Positions 46,323 through 54,625 of a stretch of DNA of 64,000 bases are shown piece by piece. The notes below the pieces were generated by a model, which did no database searches, had not been told where the DNA came from, and saw only the letters and a program-made list of their open reading frames with translations. The first letter of the stretch is position 1, and every line of letters begins with the position of its first letter. This stretch comes from Phycicoccus sp. M110.8. GTDB taxonomy: Bacteria; Actinomycetota; Actinomycetes; Actinomycetales; Dermatophilaceae. Location: assembly GCF_032464895.1 (NCBI RefSeq), contig NZ_JAWDIC010000001.1:992001-1056000 (forward strand), written 5' to 3'. Made by a program: the position numbers and the translations under genes.

Positions 46323-47843
46323 TCAGGACGCGTCCAGCGGCTCCAGCCGGAGCACCCGGGCCACGGGCCGCGTCACCCTGGCGGGGACGGGCAGCAGGCC
46401 CAGCGCGTCGCGCAGCACGCGCCCGCCGACGAGGCGCAGCATCAGCACGTTGACCAGGACGGTGGCGGCCGCGAGGAGCGCCAGCCCGAGCCAGACCGAC
46501 GAGACGCGGGAGGTCCAGGTGGAGACCACCGCGCCGACGGCGAGGGTGACGGCCGTCGGGACCAGGGCCGTCAGGAACGGCCGCGCGACCTGGGCGGGAC
46601 GCATGCCCAGGAGCCGGCCCACGAGCACCCAGCGTGCCGCCGTGGCGACCGTGGCTACGACGAGGAAGCCGAACGCCACGCCCGGCAGCCCCCAGCGCAC
46701 CGCCACCACGGTGGTGGTCAGGGTCAGCGCGTCGATGACGACGGCGTACGCGAGCCACGTGCCCGGCCGGCCCAGGCCGTAGAAGAGTCCGTGGTCGACC
46801 ATCGCACCGAGGGTGATGACGGCGGCCACGGACAGGGCCTGCGCGGGCACGATGCTCGCCGTCCACTGGCTGCCGAAGACGAGCGGGATCGACTGCGGCG
46901 CCGTCACGGCGATGAGCACCATCAGCGGCGACACGACGCCGTACGCGACACCGAGCGCCTTGAGGTAGGAGGCGGCCAGGCGCTCGGGGACCTCGCGGAC
47001 CTTGGCGAACACCACGGTCGAGACGGGCACGAGCGAGCCGGCGGCGAGGTCCTGGGCGACCTGCACGACGCGCTGGCCGACGTTGAGCTGCCCCATCGCC
47101 GCCGGCCCCAGCACGACCGTCACCACGAGGCTCTCGGCCCACAGCCGGGCCGTGCCGACGAAGTCGACGCTGGACACGCGGACCCCGAACGCCGCCATCT
47201 GCCGGAACTTCTGCGGCGAGAACGCCAGGCCGGGGAACCACCGCACGCTCCACCAGGCGAGCACGGCGATGACCCACTGCGTCACGACCACCTGCGACAC
47301 CAGCGCCCAGACGCCCCCGCCCGACACGGCCACGGCGATCGCGGCGACCTGCCCCGAGATCGCCGCGACGAGGCTCTGGACGGCCACGGCACGGAACCGC
47401 AGGGCGCGGCGGAGCAGGGCGAGCGGGACCCCGGCGAGCACGGTCGGCACGACCGAGAGGATGAGGGCGCGCAGCACCCCGACGAGGGGCTCGCTCCGGA
47501 AGGCGGCGCCCACGAGCGGGCTGGCGACCCAGAGCGCGCCCGACAGGACGGCGCCCGCCACCACCGTCGTCCAGAACGCGGTGCTCAGGCTGCGGCGGTC
47601 GGAGTCCTCGCTCTGCAGCAGGTAGGTCGAGAACCCGACGTCCGACAGCAGGTAGATGATCGGGATGAACGTCGAGGCCGCGGCGACGACACCGAAGTCC
47701 CGGGGCGAGACGTGGTGCGTCAGGACGATCAGCGTCGCGAACGCGCTGAGCCGGACGAGCCACTTCTGGACGGCCAGCCACAGCACGCCGGAGGCGGCGG
47801 CCCTCCCGAGTCCCACCCGTTCCGTGCTCTCCTCGACGCTCAC
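46323..47843 (-). CDS. Wzx-type polysaccharide flippase
   Basis: A 506-residue membrane protein of the MOP superfamily (Polysacc_synt), with about 12-14 spans spread over the whole length. Landmarks are the first span GVLWLAVQKWLVRLSAFATLIVL, the segment HHVSPRDFGVVAAASTF and the central GQLNVGQRVVQVAQDLA. It should move lipid-linked repeat units across the membrane to Wzy. GTG at 47843 is chosen because the peptide upstream is not hydrophobic or conserved; a Gly-rich weak ribosome site precedes. 156 bases separate it from the downstream AlgD-type gene, so that gene may have its own promoter. Confidence 0.85.
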   Translation of the reverse strand: MSVEESTERVGLGRAAASGVLWLAVQKWLVRLSAFATLIVLTHHVSPRDFGVVAAASTFIPIIYLLSDVGFSTYLLQSEDSDRRSLSTAFWTTVVAGAVLSGALWVASPLVGAAFRSEPLVGVLRALILSVVPTVLAGVPLALLRRALRFRAVAVQSLVAAISGQVAAIAVAVSGGGVWALVSQVVVTQWVIAVLAWWSVRWFPGLAFSPQKFRQMAAFGVRVSSVDFVGTARLWAESLVVTVVLGPAAMGQLNVGQRVVQVAQDLAAGSLVPVSTVVFAKVREVPERLAASYLKALGVAYGVVSPLMVLIAVTAPQSIPLVFGSQWTASIVPAQALSVAAVITLGAMVDHGLFYGLGRPGTWLAYAVVIDALTLTTTVVAVRWGLPGVAFGFLVVATVATAARWVLVGRLLGMRPAQVARPFLTALVPTAVTLAVGAVVSTWTSRVSSVWLGLALLAAATVLVNVLMLRLVGGRVLRDALGLLPVPARVTRPVARVLRLEPLDAS

Positions 47844-48175
47844 GGCAGCACCCGCCCGCCCGGGCCCGCGCAGGCGAAGGGGACACGGGCACAAGCACTT
47901 TCGCGATGTGGCCTCACCCCTCGCCGAACCGTCACCGGGTCCGCGCAGACCCCGTCCACGAGGCATGGACCATCAGCACGGCCGGCAGTACCATGACCCC
48001 GCAGGGCGCCTCCGGCCGAGGTGACGACAGGCCGGATCAGGGGAAGCCGCCGGCGGGGGGCGGCCAGGGGACGCCGCCCGGGGGCGGCACGGGGAGGCCT
48101 TGTGTCCACTCCACGACGTGTGAGCACGCCACGACGAGACCGGCGACGACTGCCCGGTGACCCGGAGGCCCGGTC
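47844..48175. other. Divergent intergenic region, wzx / glycosyltransferase
   Basis: About 330 bases between divergent starts. The right half (48020-48100) is a run of GGGG/CCGCC motifs that can form stems (for example GCCGCCGGCGG). The left half holds no hexamers I trust. The Shine-Dalgarno GGAGG for the plus-strand gene lies at 48163-48167. No coding character was seen. Confidence 0.4.
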
Positions 48176-49372
48176 ATGAGGGTCCTGCTGTCGTCCTACC
48201 AGTGCATGCCCGACCAGGGCAGCGAGCTCGGCAACGGATGGCACTGGGCCCGGGCCCTGGCCGAGCTCGGCCACGAGGTCACGGTCCTCACGCAGCCGAG
48301 CCACATCATCCGGGCAGCAGCACCACCGGGCATCACGTTCCTCCACGCGGCGTGCAACACCTCGCCGCTGGCGCGCGTCTCCCACCAGCTCGGCACCACC
48401 CACCACTACCTGCACTGGCAGGACGCCGCGTGGGAGTTCGCCTCCGAGTGGGACCAGGCCTTCGACGTCGTCCACCACGTGTCGTGGGGCTCGCTGCACC
48501 TGGGCAGCCAGCTCTGGCGCCTGCCGGTACCCCTCGTCTACGGGCCCATCGGGGGCGGACAGACCGCGCCGTCCGGCTACTGGCGCCAGTTCGGCCGGAG
48601 CTGGCCGACCGAGGCGGTCCGGACGGGCATCACGCGCGGGCTGCTGCGGTGGAACCGGCGCAGCCGCGACACGGTGCGCGGCGCTGCCGTCACCCTGGTG
48701 ACGAACTCCGCGACCGCCGAGGCGTGCCGCGACCTCGGCGCCCGCGACGTGCGGTACATGCTCGCCGAGGGACTGCCACCGGACTGGGTCGGCGTGCCGC
48801 ACGACCGGCCGGTCGGGACGCCGGTGGTCCTCTGGGTGGGTCGGATGCTGCCGCGCAAGGCACCCCTTCTGGCCCTGCACGCGTTCGCCGAGCTGCGCCG
48901 GACCATGCCGGCCCGGCTCGTCGTCGCGGGCGACGGACCACTGCTGGACCGCCTGCGTGACACCGTGGCCGAGCTCGGCCTCGGCGACGACGTCGAGGTG
49001 CGCGGGCGCGTGCCGTGGACGCAGATGCGACCGCTGTACGACGGCGCCAGCGTCTTCCTCTTCACGTCGCTGCGCGACTCGTCCGGCTCGCAGTTCCTCG
49101 AGGCCCTCGGCCGGGGGCTCCCCGCCGTGGCGCTCAACCACCACGGCATCGGCGACCTCGACGTCGGCCGGGCTGCGGTCAAGGTCGACCTGCCGGACCG
49201 GCCCCGGGACCTGCCCTGCCTCCTGGCCGCCGCCATGGCCGAGGTCGTCTCGGACCCCACCTGGGCAGGGCGCAGCGCGGACGCCGTGCGGTGGGCGTCC
49301 GGCCACAACTGGGCCGCCAAGGCCGCGGCGGCCTCGGCCGTCTACCGCGACGTGGTCGGAGCCAGGACCTGA
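48176..49372 (+). CDS. Glycosyltransferase, family 4 (GT-B)
   Basis: A 398-residue GT-B glycosyltransferase, the only plus-strand gene inside the polysaccharide locus. The N-terminus RVLLSSYQCMPDQGSELGNGWHWARALAELGHEV is typical of a group in sugar-polymer loci; YGPIGGGQ, VLWVGRMLPRKAPLLALHAFA and DSSGSQFLEALGRGLPAV (donor domain) follow. The usual E-x7-E motif is changed: Ser replaces the first Glu. ATG with GGAGG eight bases upstream. It converges on the DegT gene with 30 bases between. Confidence 0.83.
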   Translation: MRVLLSSYQCMPDQGSELGNGWHWARALAELGHEVTVLTQPSHIIRAAAPPGITFLHAACNTSPLARVSHQLGTTHHYLHWQDAAWEFASEWDQAFDVVHHVSWGSLHLGSQLWRLPVPLVYGPIGGGQTAPSGYWRQFGRSWPTEAVRTGITRGLLRWNRRSRDTVRGAAVTLVTNSATAEACRDLGARDVRYMLAEGLPPDWVGVPHDRPVGTPVVLWVGRMLPRKAPLLALHAFAELRRTMPARLVVAGDGPLLDRLRDTVAELGLGDDVEVRGRVPWTQMRPLYDGASVFLFTSLRDSSGSQFLEALGRGLPAVALNHHGIGDLDVGRAAVKVDLPDRPRDLPCLLAAAMAEVVSDPTWAGRSADAVRWASGHNWAAKAAAASAVYRDVVGART

Positions 49373-49402
49373 GGGGTGGTGCACGGGCTCACCCGGCCGG
49401 GG

Positions 49403-50533
49403 TCATGGCGCCACCCGGACTGCCTGCCGCAGCACGTCGGCGACCCGCTCCTGCTGGCTGGGGGTGATGCCCGGGAACAGCGGCAGCGACAGGATCTGCT
49501 GCGACGCCCGCTCGGCCACCGGGAACCGGCCGGGTCCGTACCCGAGGTGGCCCATGGCGGGGGTCAGGTGCACCGGCGTCGGGTAGTGAACGCCGGCGCC
49601 GACGCCCTCCTCCTGGAGGTGGCGCAGGACCTCGTCGCGGCGGTCGACCCGCACCACGTAGAGGTGCCAGACGTGATCGTTGCCCTCCAGGGTCGTCGGC
49701 AGCCTCACGCCGTCGGTGTCGGCGAGCAGCTCGTCGTACACCGCGGCCGCGGCACGTCGCTCGGCGTTCCACCCGCGCAGGCGCGCGAGCTTGGCCGACA
49801 GCACCACTGCCTGGAGGGTGTCGAGCCGGGAGTTGAAGCCGACCACGGTGTGCTCGTACTTGGCGGGGCTGCCGTGGGCGCCCAGCAGCCGCACCGCCTG
49901 CGCGACCTCCTCGTCGTCGGTCAGCACCGCGCCGGCGTCGCCGTAGGCCCCCAGGTTCTTGCCGGGGTAGAAGCTCGTCGCCGCCACGTCGCCGAAGGTC
50001 CCGGCGGCCTTCCCGTGCCGCGTCGCCCCCTGCGACTGGGCACCGTCCTCGACGACGCGTATGCCGCGCTGCGCCAGGGCCGCGGGCAGCTGCTCGAAGG
50101 GCGCGACCTGGCCGAAGAGGTCGACGGGCACGACGGCCCGGGTGCGACCGGTCAGCGCCGCCTCGGCCGAGGCCGGGTCGAGCAGCAGCGCGTCGTCGTC
50201 GACGTCGGCGAACACGGGCGTGCCCCCGGCGCGCAGCACGGCCTCGGCAGTGGCGATGAAGGTGTTGGCCGGCAGGACGACCTCGTCCCCGGGACCGACC
50301 CCGACCGCCCGCATCGCCAGCTCCAGCGCGTCGGTGCCGTTGCCCACGCCGACGCACGCGCGGGCGCCGGTGAACTCGGCATACGCGCGCTCGAAGGCGC
50401 CCACCGCCTTGCCGCCGATGAAGTCACCGGTCGACAGCACCTCGGCGAAGCCCTGGGCGACCTCGTCCGCCACCTGCGCGTGCTGCACCGACAGGTCGAC
50501 GAGGGGCACCCCGGCCCGCTGCTCGGCGCCCAT
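49403..50533 (-). CDS. DegT/DnrJ/EryC1/StrS sugar aminotransferase
   Basis: A 376-residue fold-type I PLP aminotransferase adding an amino group to a keto-nucleotide sugar. GNGTDALELAMRA contacts PLP phosphate, VEDGAQSQGA holds the Asp, and SFYPGKNLGAYGDAG the Schiff-base Lys (about 192). The series resembles WbpE/FdtB-type 3-aminotransferases. The ATG overlaps the upstream aminotransferase stop by one base (TGATG), so the two are coupled. Two octamer copies lie in it, one forcing ATA (Gly-Ile-Arg), one TAT. Confidence 0.85.
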   Translation of the reverse strand: MGAEQRAGVPLVDLSVQHAQVADEVAQGFAEVLSTGDFIGGKAVGAFERAYAEFTGARACVGVGNGTDALELAMRAVGVGPGDEVVLPANTFIATAEAVLRAGGTPVFADVDDDALLLDPASAEAALTGRTRAVVPVDLFGQVAPFEQLPAALAQRGIRVVEDGAQSQGATRHGKAAGTFGDVAATSFYPGKNLGAYGDAGAVLTDDEEVAQAVRLLGAHGSPAKYEHTVVGFNSRLDTLQAVVLSAKLARLRGWNAERRAAAAVYDELLADTDGVRLPTTLEGNDHVWHLYVVRVDRRDEVLRHLQEEGVGAGVHYPTPVHLTPAMGHLGYGPGRFPVAERASQQILSLPLFPGITPSQQERVADVLRQAVRVAP

Positions 50534-51669
50534 CAGGCTGCCCTCAGCCCGGCCGCGCCGCGGACGCAGTCGACGACGTGCTGCTGCTCGGCCTCGGTCA
50601 TGGTGTGGAACATCGGCAGGATGAGCGTGGAGTCGGTGAGCCGTTCGGTCACGGTGAGGTCCCCCCTCGGGTGGTCGGAGTACGCGGGCTGTCGGTGGGC
50701 GGCCATGATCCCGGCGCGGGCCGAGACGCCCTGGTCGGCGAGCTGGGCCAGGAGGTCGTTGCGGGACAACGGGAAACCGGGCTCGAACTCGACCCAGAAC
50801 GACTGGAAGTTCGAGGTGCCCCACTCGGGGTCGCGCACGGTGCGCAGCCCCGGGACGTCGGCGAGCATCGCCCGGTAGGCCTCGGCGAGCTCGCGCCTGC
50901 GGGCGACCATGGCGTCGAGCTTGCCGAGCTGGACCAGGCCGACGGCGGCCTGGATGTCGGTCATGCGGAAGTTGAAGCCCACCTCGAGGTACTGCTCCAG
51001 GACCGGCTGCCTGCTCACGTGGCGGGCGGCGGCGCTCACGCTCATGCCGTGCTCCCGCTGGCGGCGGGCGCGCTCGGCGAGCTGCGCGTCGGTCGTCGTG
51101 AGCATGCCCCCCTCACCGGTGGTGAGCAGCTTGCGCGGGTGGAAGGACCAGGCCGCCAGGGCGGAGGACACCCCCACCGGCTGCCCGCGGTAGGTCGAGC
51201 CCGCGGCGCAGGCGGCGTCCTCCACGAGGGCGAGCCCCCGCGCGTCGCACAGCTCGCGCAGGGGCTGGACGTCGGCCGGCATCCCACCCTGGTCGACGAC
51301 CACGACGGCCCTCGTCCGGTCGGTCAGGACCGCCTCGACCGTGCGCACGCTGAGGTTGCCGTCGAGCGCCTCGACGTCGGCGAACACCGGCTCGGCGCCG
51401 ACGTAGCGGACGCAGTTCGCGGTGGCAATGAAGGAGAACGACGGCACGACGACCTCGTCGCCCGGACCCACCCCGAGGAGGTGCAGGGCGAGGTGCAGCG
51501 CGGTCGTGCACGACGACACCGCCACGCCCTCGGCCACGCCGACCCTGGCGGCGAAGGCCGACTCGAACTGGGCCACCCGGGGCCCCTGGGCCAGCCACCC
51601 GGAGGCGACGACGTCCGCGGCGGCCCTGGCCTCCGCGTCGTCGAGCCACGGTCTCATCACGGGGATCAT
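50533..51669 (-). CDS. DegT/DnrJ/EryC1/StrS sugar aminotransferase (second)
   Basis: A 378-residue relative of the next gene, only moderately similar to it. PVMRPWLDDAEARAAADVVASGWL opens it; SSCTTALHLALHLLGV, VEDAACAAGSTYRG and SFHPRKLLTTGEGG (Lys about 180) form the PLP site. The TGEGG version after the lysine is typical of perosamine/4-amino-sugar synthases (RfbE/PseC-like), so GDP-perosamine or a 4-amino sugar is possible. Start ATG 51669 lies 12 bases after the hddA stop. Confidence 0.83.
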   Translation of the reverse strand: MIPVMRPWLDDAEARAAADVVASGWLAQGPRVAQFESAFAARVGVAEGVAVSSCTTALHLALHLLGVGPGDEVVVPSFSFIATANCVRYVGAEPVFADVEALDGNLSVRTVEAVLTDRTRAVVVVDQGGMPADVQPLRELCDARGLALVEDAACAAGSTYRGQPVGVSSALAAWSFHPRKLLTTGEGGMLTTTDAQLAERARRQREHGMSVSAAARHVSRQPVLEQYLEVGFNFRMTDIQAAVGLVQLGKLDAMVARRRELAEAYRAMLADVPGLRTVRDPEWGTSNFQSFWVEFEPGFPLSRNDLLAQLADQGVSARAGIMAAHRQPAYSDHPRGDLTVTERLTDSTLILPMFHTMTEAEQQHVVDCVRGAAGLRAA

Positions 51670-51681
51670 GCGGTACGCACC

Positions 51682-52671
51682 TCAGCTCCAGATGTCTCGG
51701 TGGACGTTCAGGACCACGCGGGACCCGAACGGGTCGATCTTGATGGGAAGCTCCTTCATGGCGGCCAGGCGCTCACGCACCGCGCGCTGCCGCTCGAGCG
51801 GGCAGACGACGAGCAGGAACCCGCCGCCGCCCGCGCCGGTCACCTTGGCGCCCGTCGCGCCGCCGGCCAGGGCGGACTCGACCGCCTCGTCGATCTGGCT
51901 GTTCGACACCCCGGAGGCCAGCTCGCGCTTGGCGGCCCAGCTCTTGTTCAGCGCCACTCCGAGCGCGTCGACGTCGCCCTCGCGCAGGCCGGCGGAGGCC
52001 TCGGCCGCGAGCTCGCGCAGCTGCACGAGCTGGGCGATCCGGTCGCCGATGTTGGCCTTCTGCTCGCCGAGGATGTTGTCCGCCTTGCGGGTCGTGCCCG
52101 TGTAGAACAGCAGCAGCTCGTCCTGCACCTGGCGGCGGACCGGTGACGCGAGGTCGAGCTGGTCGACCACGACGCGGTCCCCGGGTCCGAAGTGCAGGTC
52201 GCAGATGCCGCCGTACGCGGCGGCGTACTGGTCCTGCTTGCCGATCGGCTTGCGGCAGCGGTCGATCTCGATGGCGCAGGCCCGGTCGGCGAGCTCCTCG
52301 GCCGTCACCTGGCGACCCTTGTACGCGAAGAGCGCGTGCAGCAGGCCCACGGTCACCGCGGACGACGAGCCGAGCCCCGAGCCGGCGGAGGGGATGTCGG
52401 CCAGCGTGGTGATCTCGACACCGCCCCGCACGCCGGTCATGTGCATCGCCTCGCGCACCAGCTCGTGCTGGAGGTCCTCCACGCGGGAGACGACCTCCTT
52501 GGCGGAGTAGTTGACGTAGACGTCGTCGTCGAACCGCTGCTTGACGACGACGTAGACGTACTTGTCGATGGCCGCGTTGAGGACCCGGCCGCCGTGCTCG
52601 CGGTAGAAGTCGGGCAGGTCGGTGCCACCGCCGACGAGGCCGACCCGCAGCGGGGTCTGCGTGATGATCAT
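51682..52671 (-). CDS. hddA: GHMP kinase, D-glycero-alpha-D-manno-heptose-7-phosphate kinase type
   Basis: A 329-residue GHMP-superfamily sugar kinase. ATP loop PSAGSGLGSSSA is at 94-105; the N-terminal TPLRVGLVGGGTDLPDFY and C-terminal VTGAGGGGFLLVVCP (motif 3) match HddA-type kinases. It should phosphorylate D-glycero-D-manno-heptose 7-phosphate at the anomeric position to give the 1,7-bisphosphate used by the GmhB half of the fusion at 30377. ATG overlaps the hddC stop by four bases (ATGA). Confidence 0.83.
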   Translation of the reverse strand: MIITQTPLRVGLVGGGTDLPDFYREHGGRVLNAAIDKYVYVVVKQRFDDDVYVNYSAKEVVSRVEDLQHELVREAMHMTGVRGGVEITTLADIPSAGSGLGSSSAVTVGLLHALFAYKGRQVTAEELADRACAIEIDRCRKPIGKQDQYAAAYGGICDLHFGPGDRVVVDQLDLASPVRRQVQDELLLFYTGTTRKADNILGEQKANIGDRIAQLVQLRELAAEASAGLREGDVDALGVALNKSWAAKRELASGVSNSQIDEAVESALAGGATGAKVTGAGGGGFLLVVCPLERQRAVRERLAAMKELPIKIDPFGSRVVLNVHRDIWS

Positions 52672-53369
52672 GCGCTCGCCCTCGCTCCCCACTCGGCCCG
52701 AGCCCGCTCCAGGGCCTGTGGCGTGCCGATGTCGAGGAACCAGCTGTCCCCGATCGAGACCGCCCGCGCCCGCCCGACCAGCCGCGGCAGCAGGTCGAAG
52801 CCCACGTCCCGCGGCAGCGAGTCGGGGATCTCGTCCAGCACCTCGGGAGCGAACGCGTACATGCCGGCGTTGGCGAGGTCGCTGCGCGGGGACGCCGGCT
52901 TCTCGACGAAGCCCACGACCCGGCCGTCGGCCACCTCGAGGATCCCGCACTCGGACGGGCGGGGCGTCCGGAAGACCGTCAGGGTCGCCACGGCCCCTCC
53001 AGCGCGGTGCGCGTCGACCAGCAGGCGGAGGTCGAAGTCGGTGAGGTTGTCAGCGTTGAGGACGAGGAACATGTCCTCGCCGTCGAGGAAGTCCCGGTTG
53101 CGCACCAGCGTGCCGGCACTGCCGAGCAGGACGGGTTCGTGGGAAAGGTGCACCTGCGGGCCCGCGGTGCGACCGGCCACGTGGACGGCGACCTGGTCGG
53201 CCAGGTGGTGGGTGTTCACCAGCACCTCGTCGACGCCGGCCACGGCCAACGCGTCGAGCCAGGTGTCCAGGAGCGTTCGCCCCGCGACCTCGACGAGGCA
53301 CTTGGGGACGGCGTCGGTGACCGGGCGCAGTCGGGTCCCCAGCCCCGCCGCGAGCAGTACGGCCTTCAT
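52668..53369 (-). CDS. hddC: Nucleotidyltransferase, D-glycero-alpha-D-manno-heptose-1-phosphate guanylyltransferase type
   Basis: A 233-residue sugar-1-phosphate nucleotidyltransferase (NTP_transferase). LAAGLGTRLRP (6-16) is the NTP loop; LVLNADNL carries the metal Asp, and GFVEKP and NAGMYAF are standard. The size and the coupling to the HddA-type kinase favour HddC (GTP plus heptose 1-phosphate to GDP-heptose). A plain mannose-1-phosphate transferase is the alternative. ATG at 53369 follows GGAGAGGGG. Confidence 0.78.
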   Translation of the reverse strand: MKAVLLAAGLGTRLRPVTDAVPKCLVEVAGRTLLDTWLDALAVAGVDEVLVNTHHLADQVAVHVAGRTAGPQVHLSHEPVLLGSAGTLVRNRDFLDGEDMFLVLNADNLTDFDLRLLVDAHRAGGAVATLTVFRTPRPSECGILEVADGRVVGFVEKPASPRSDLANAGMYAFAPEVLDEIPDSLPRDVGFDLLPRLVGRARAVSIGDSWFLDIGTPQALERARAEWGARASA

Positions 53370-53526
53370 GCTCCGGTCCCCTCTCCTGGCGTCGGGTGCG
53401 CCCGGCCCGGGCGGGCCGCGTCCCCCGTGTCCACCAGCTCCCTTTCGCTGTGGTCGCGGCAATCCTTCCGCCGTGACGCGCAGGGCACCTCAGCCATTTG
53501 CTGAAGACCGGAGGGGGCCGACGGCA

Positions 53527-53546
53527 TGAGGCGTGGTCGCGCCTCA
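53527..53546 (-). terminator. Hairpin at the end of the GT2 gene
   Basis: Seven-base arms TGAGGCG / CGCCTCA around TGGTCG; the right arm includes the GT2 stop codon (53544-53546). In minus-strand direction it ends that transcript or attenuates reading into the hddC region. No U-run. Confidence 0.4.
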
Positions 53547-54611
53547 GTAGCCGCGGTGGGTCCAGGCCCTGCGCCGCGCCCACCAGCGGCCCCGCTCGCG
53601 CACCATGAAGGCGATGTCGCGAGCGCCGAGGCGGTGGCCGCCCTCCAGGGTCCGGTAGAGCGGGAACCGCTTCACCTCCGGCCAGCAGTCTGCGGCGAAC
53701 GCGAGCAGCTCGGTCCGCTCCTCGGCGGTGCCGGTCCCGGTGCTGCGCAGCAGGACCCGCCCGGCAGCCGTCCGGGTCAGGGCGCCGCGGTCGTACTCGC
53801 GGCCCGCAGTCCAGAGGGCCTCCCGGGCGAGCTGGCGGTGCACGGTCGTCGACAGGTTCCGGACCCCGGAGAGCCGGTGGCCGTAGCGCTCGAGCACCTG
53901 CTCGAAGACGGCCCTGCGCTGCACGAGGTCGGCGAGCGGGTCCACGCCGGTGCTCATGTTGGTGCCGTGCCGACGGTGCAGGGCCTGGTCGACCCCGCGG
54001 AGGAACCCGACGTCGGCGTGCGCCGCGAACCGCATGAACAGCTCCATGTCGGCCGCCTTGGGCAGGTTCGGGTCGTAACCCCCGAGGCGGTGCTGCAGCG
54101 AGGTCCGGACGACGACCTCGGGGGTGGTGAGCTGGTTCTCGCCCTGCCGGAACCGGTGCTCCAGCCACTCCCTGCCACGGATGACGGACTCGCCGCGCAG
54201 GTGCGTGCGGGCCGGGGGCGTCGGGACACCGTCGGTGAACCACGCCGCCCTGCCGTAGACGAAGCCGACCTCGGGGTGGGCGTCCAGCAGGTCGCAGGCC
54301 CGGCGCAGCGACCCGGGGGCGGCCAGGTCGTCGGCCGACAGCAGGGTGCAGTAGTCGCCGTCCGCCCACTCCATCAGGCCCTCGTTGAAGGTCGCGATGT
54401 TGCCCTTGTTCTCCCGGTGCAGCCGAACCTCGACCCGGGGGTCCCGGGCGGCGATCCGGGCGGCGACCTCGGCGCTGTCGTCGGGCGACGCGTCGTCGAT
54501 GACCAGGACGCGGACGTCGACGCCCGGCTGGTCCTCGAGGACGCTGGCCACCGCGTCCTCGAGGAACCGGCCGTACGCGTAGCACGGGATGACGACGCTG
54601 ACCGAGCTCAT
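53544..54611 (-). CDS. Glycosyltransferase, family 2 (GT-A)
   Basis: A 355-residue GT-A inverting glycosyltransferase. SVVIPCYAYGRFLEDAVASVLEDQ opens the nucleotide-binding domain; VIDDASPDDS, GNIATFNEGL and LSADDLAAPG (the DxD-type metal site) follow, with KAADMELFMRFA (the ED-type base region). The C-terminal 110 residues are helical. Start ATG 54611 is chosen with AAGGGACAGGGG upstream, 14 bases after the stop of the giant secreted protein. Confidence 0.85.
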   Translation of the reverse strand: MSSVSVVIPCYAYGRFLEDAVASVLEDQPGVDVRVLVIDDASPDDSAEVAARIAARDPRVEVRLHRENKGNIATFNEGLMEWADGDYCTLLSADDLAAPGSLRRACDLLDAHPEVGFVYGRAAWFTDGVPTPPARTHLRGESVIRGREWLEHRFRQGENQLTTPEVVVRTSLQHRLGGYDPNLPKAADMELFMRFAAHADVGFLRGVDQALHRRHGTNMSTGVDPLADLVQRRAVFEQVLERYGHRLSGVRNLSTTVHRQLAREALWTAGREYDRGALTRTAAGRVLLRSTGTGTAEERTELLAFAADCWPEVKRFPLYRTLEGGHRLGARDIAFMVRERGRWWARRRAWTHRGY

Positions 54612-54625
54612 ACCCCTGTCCCTTC

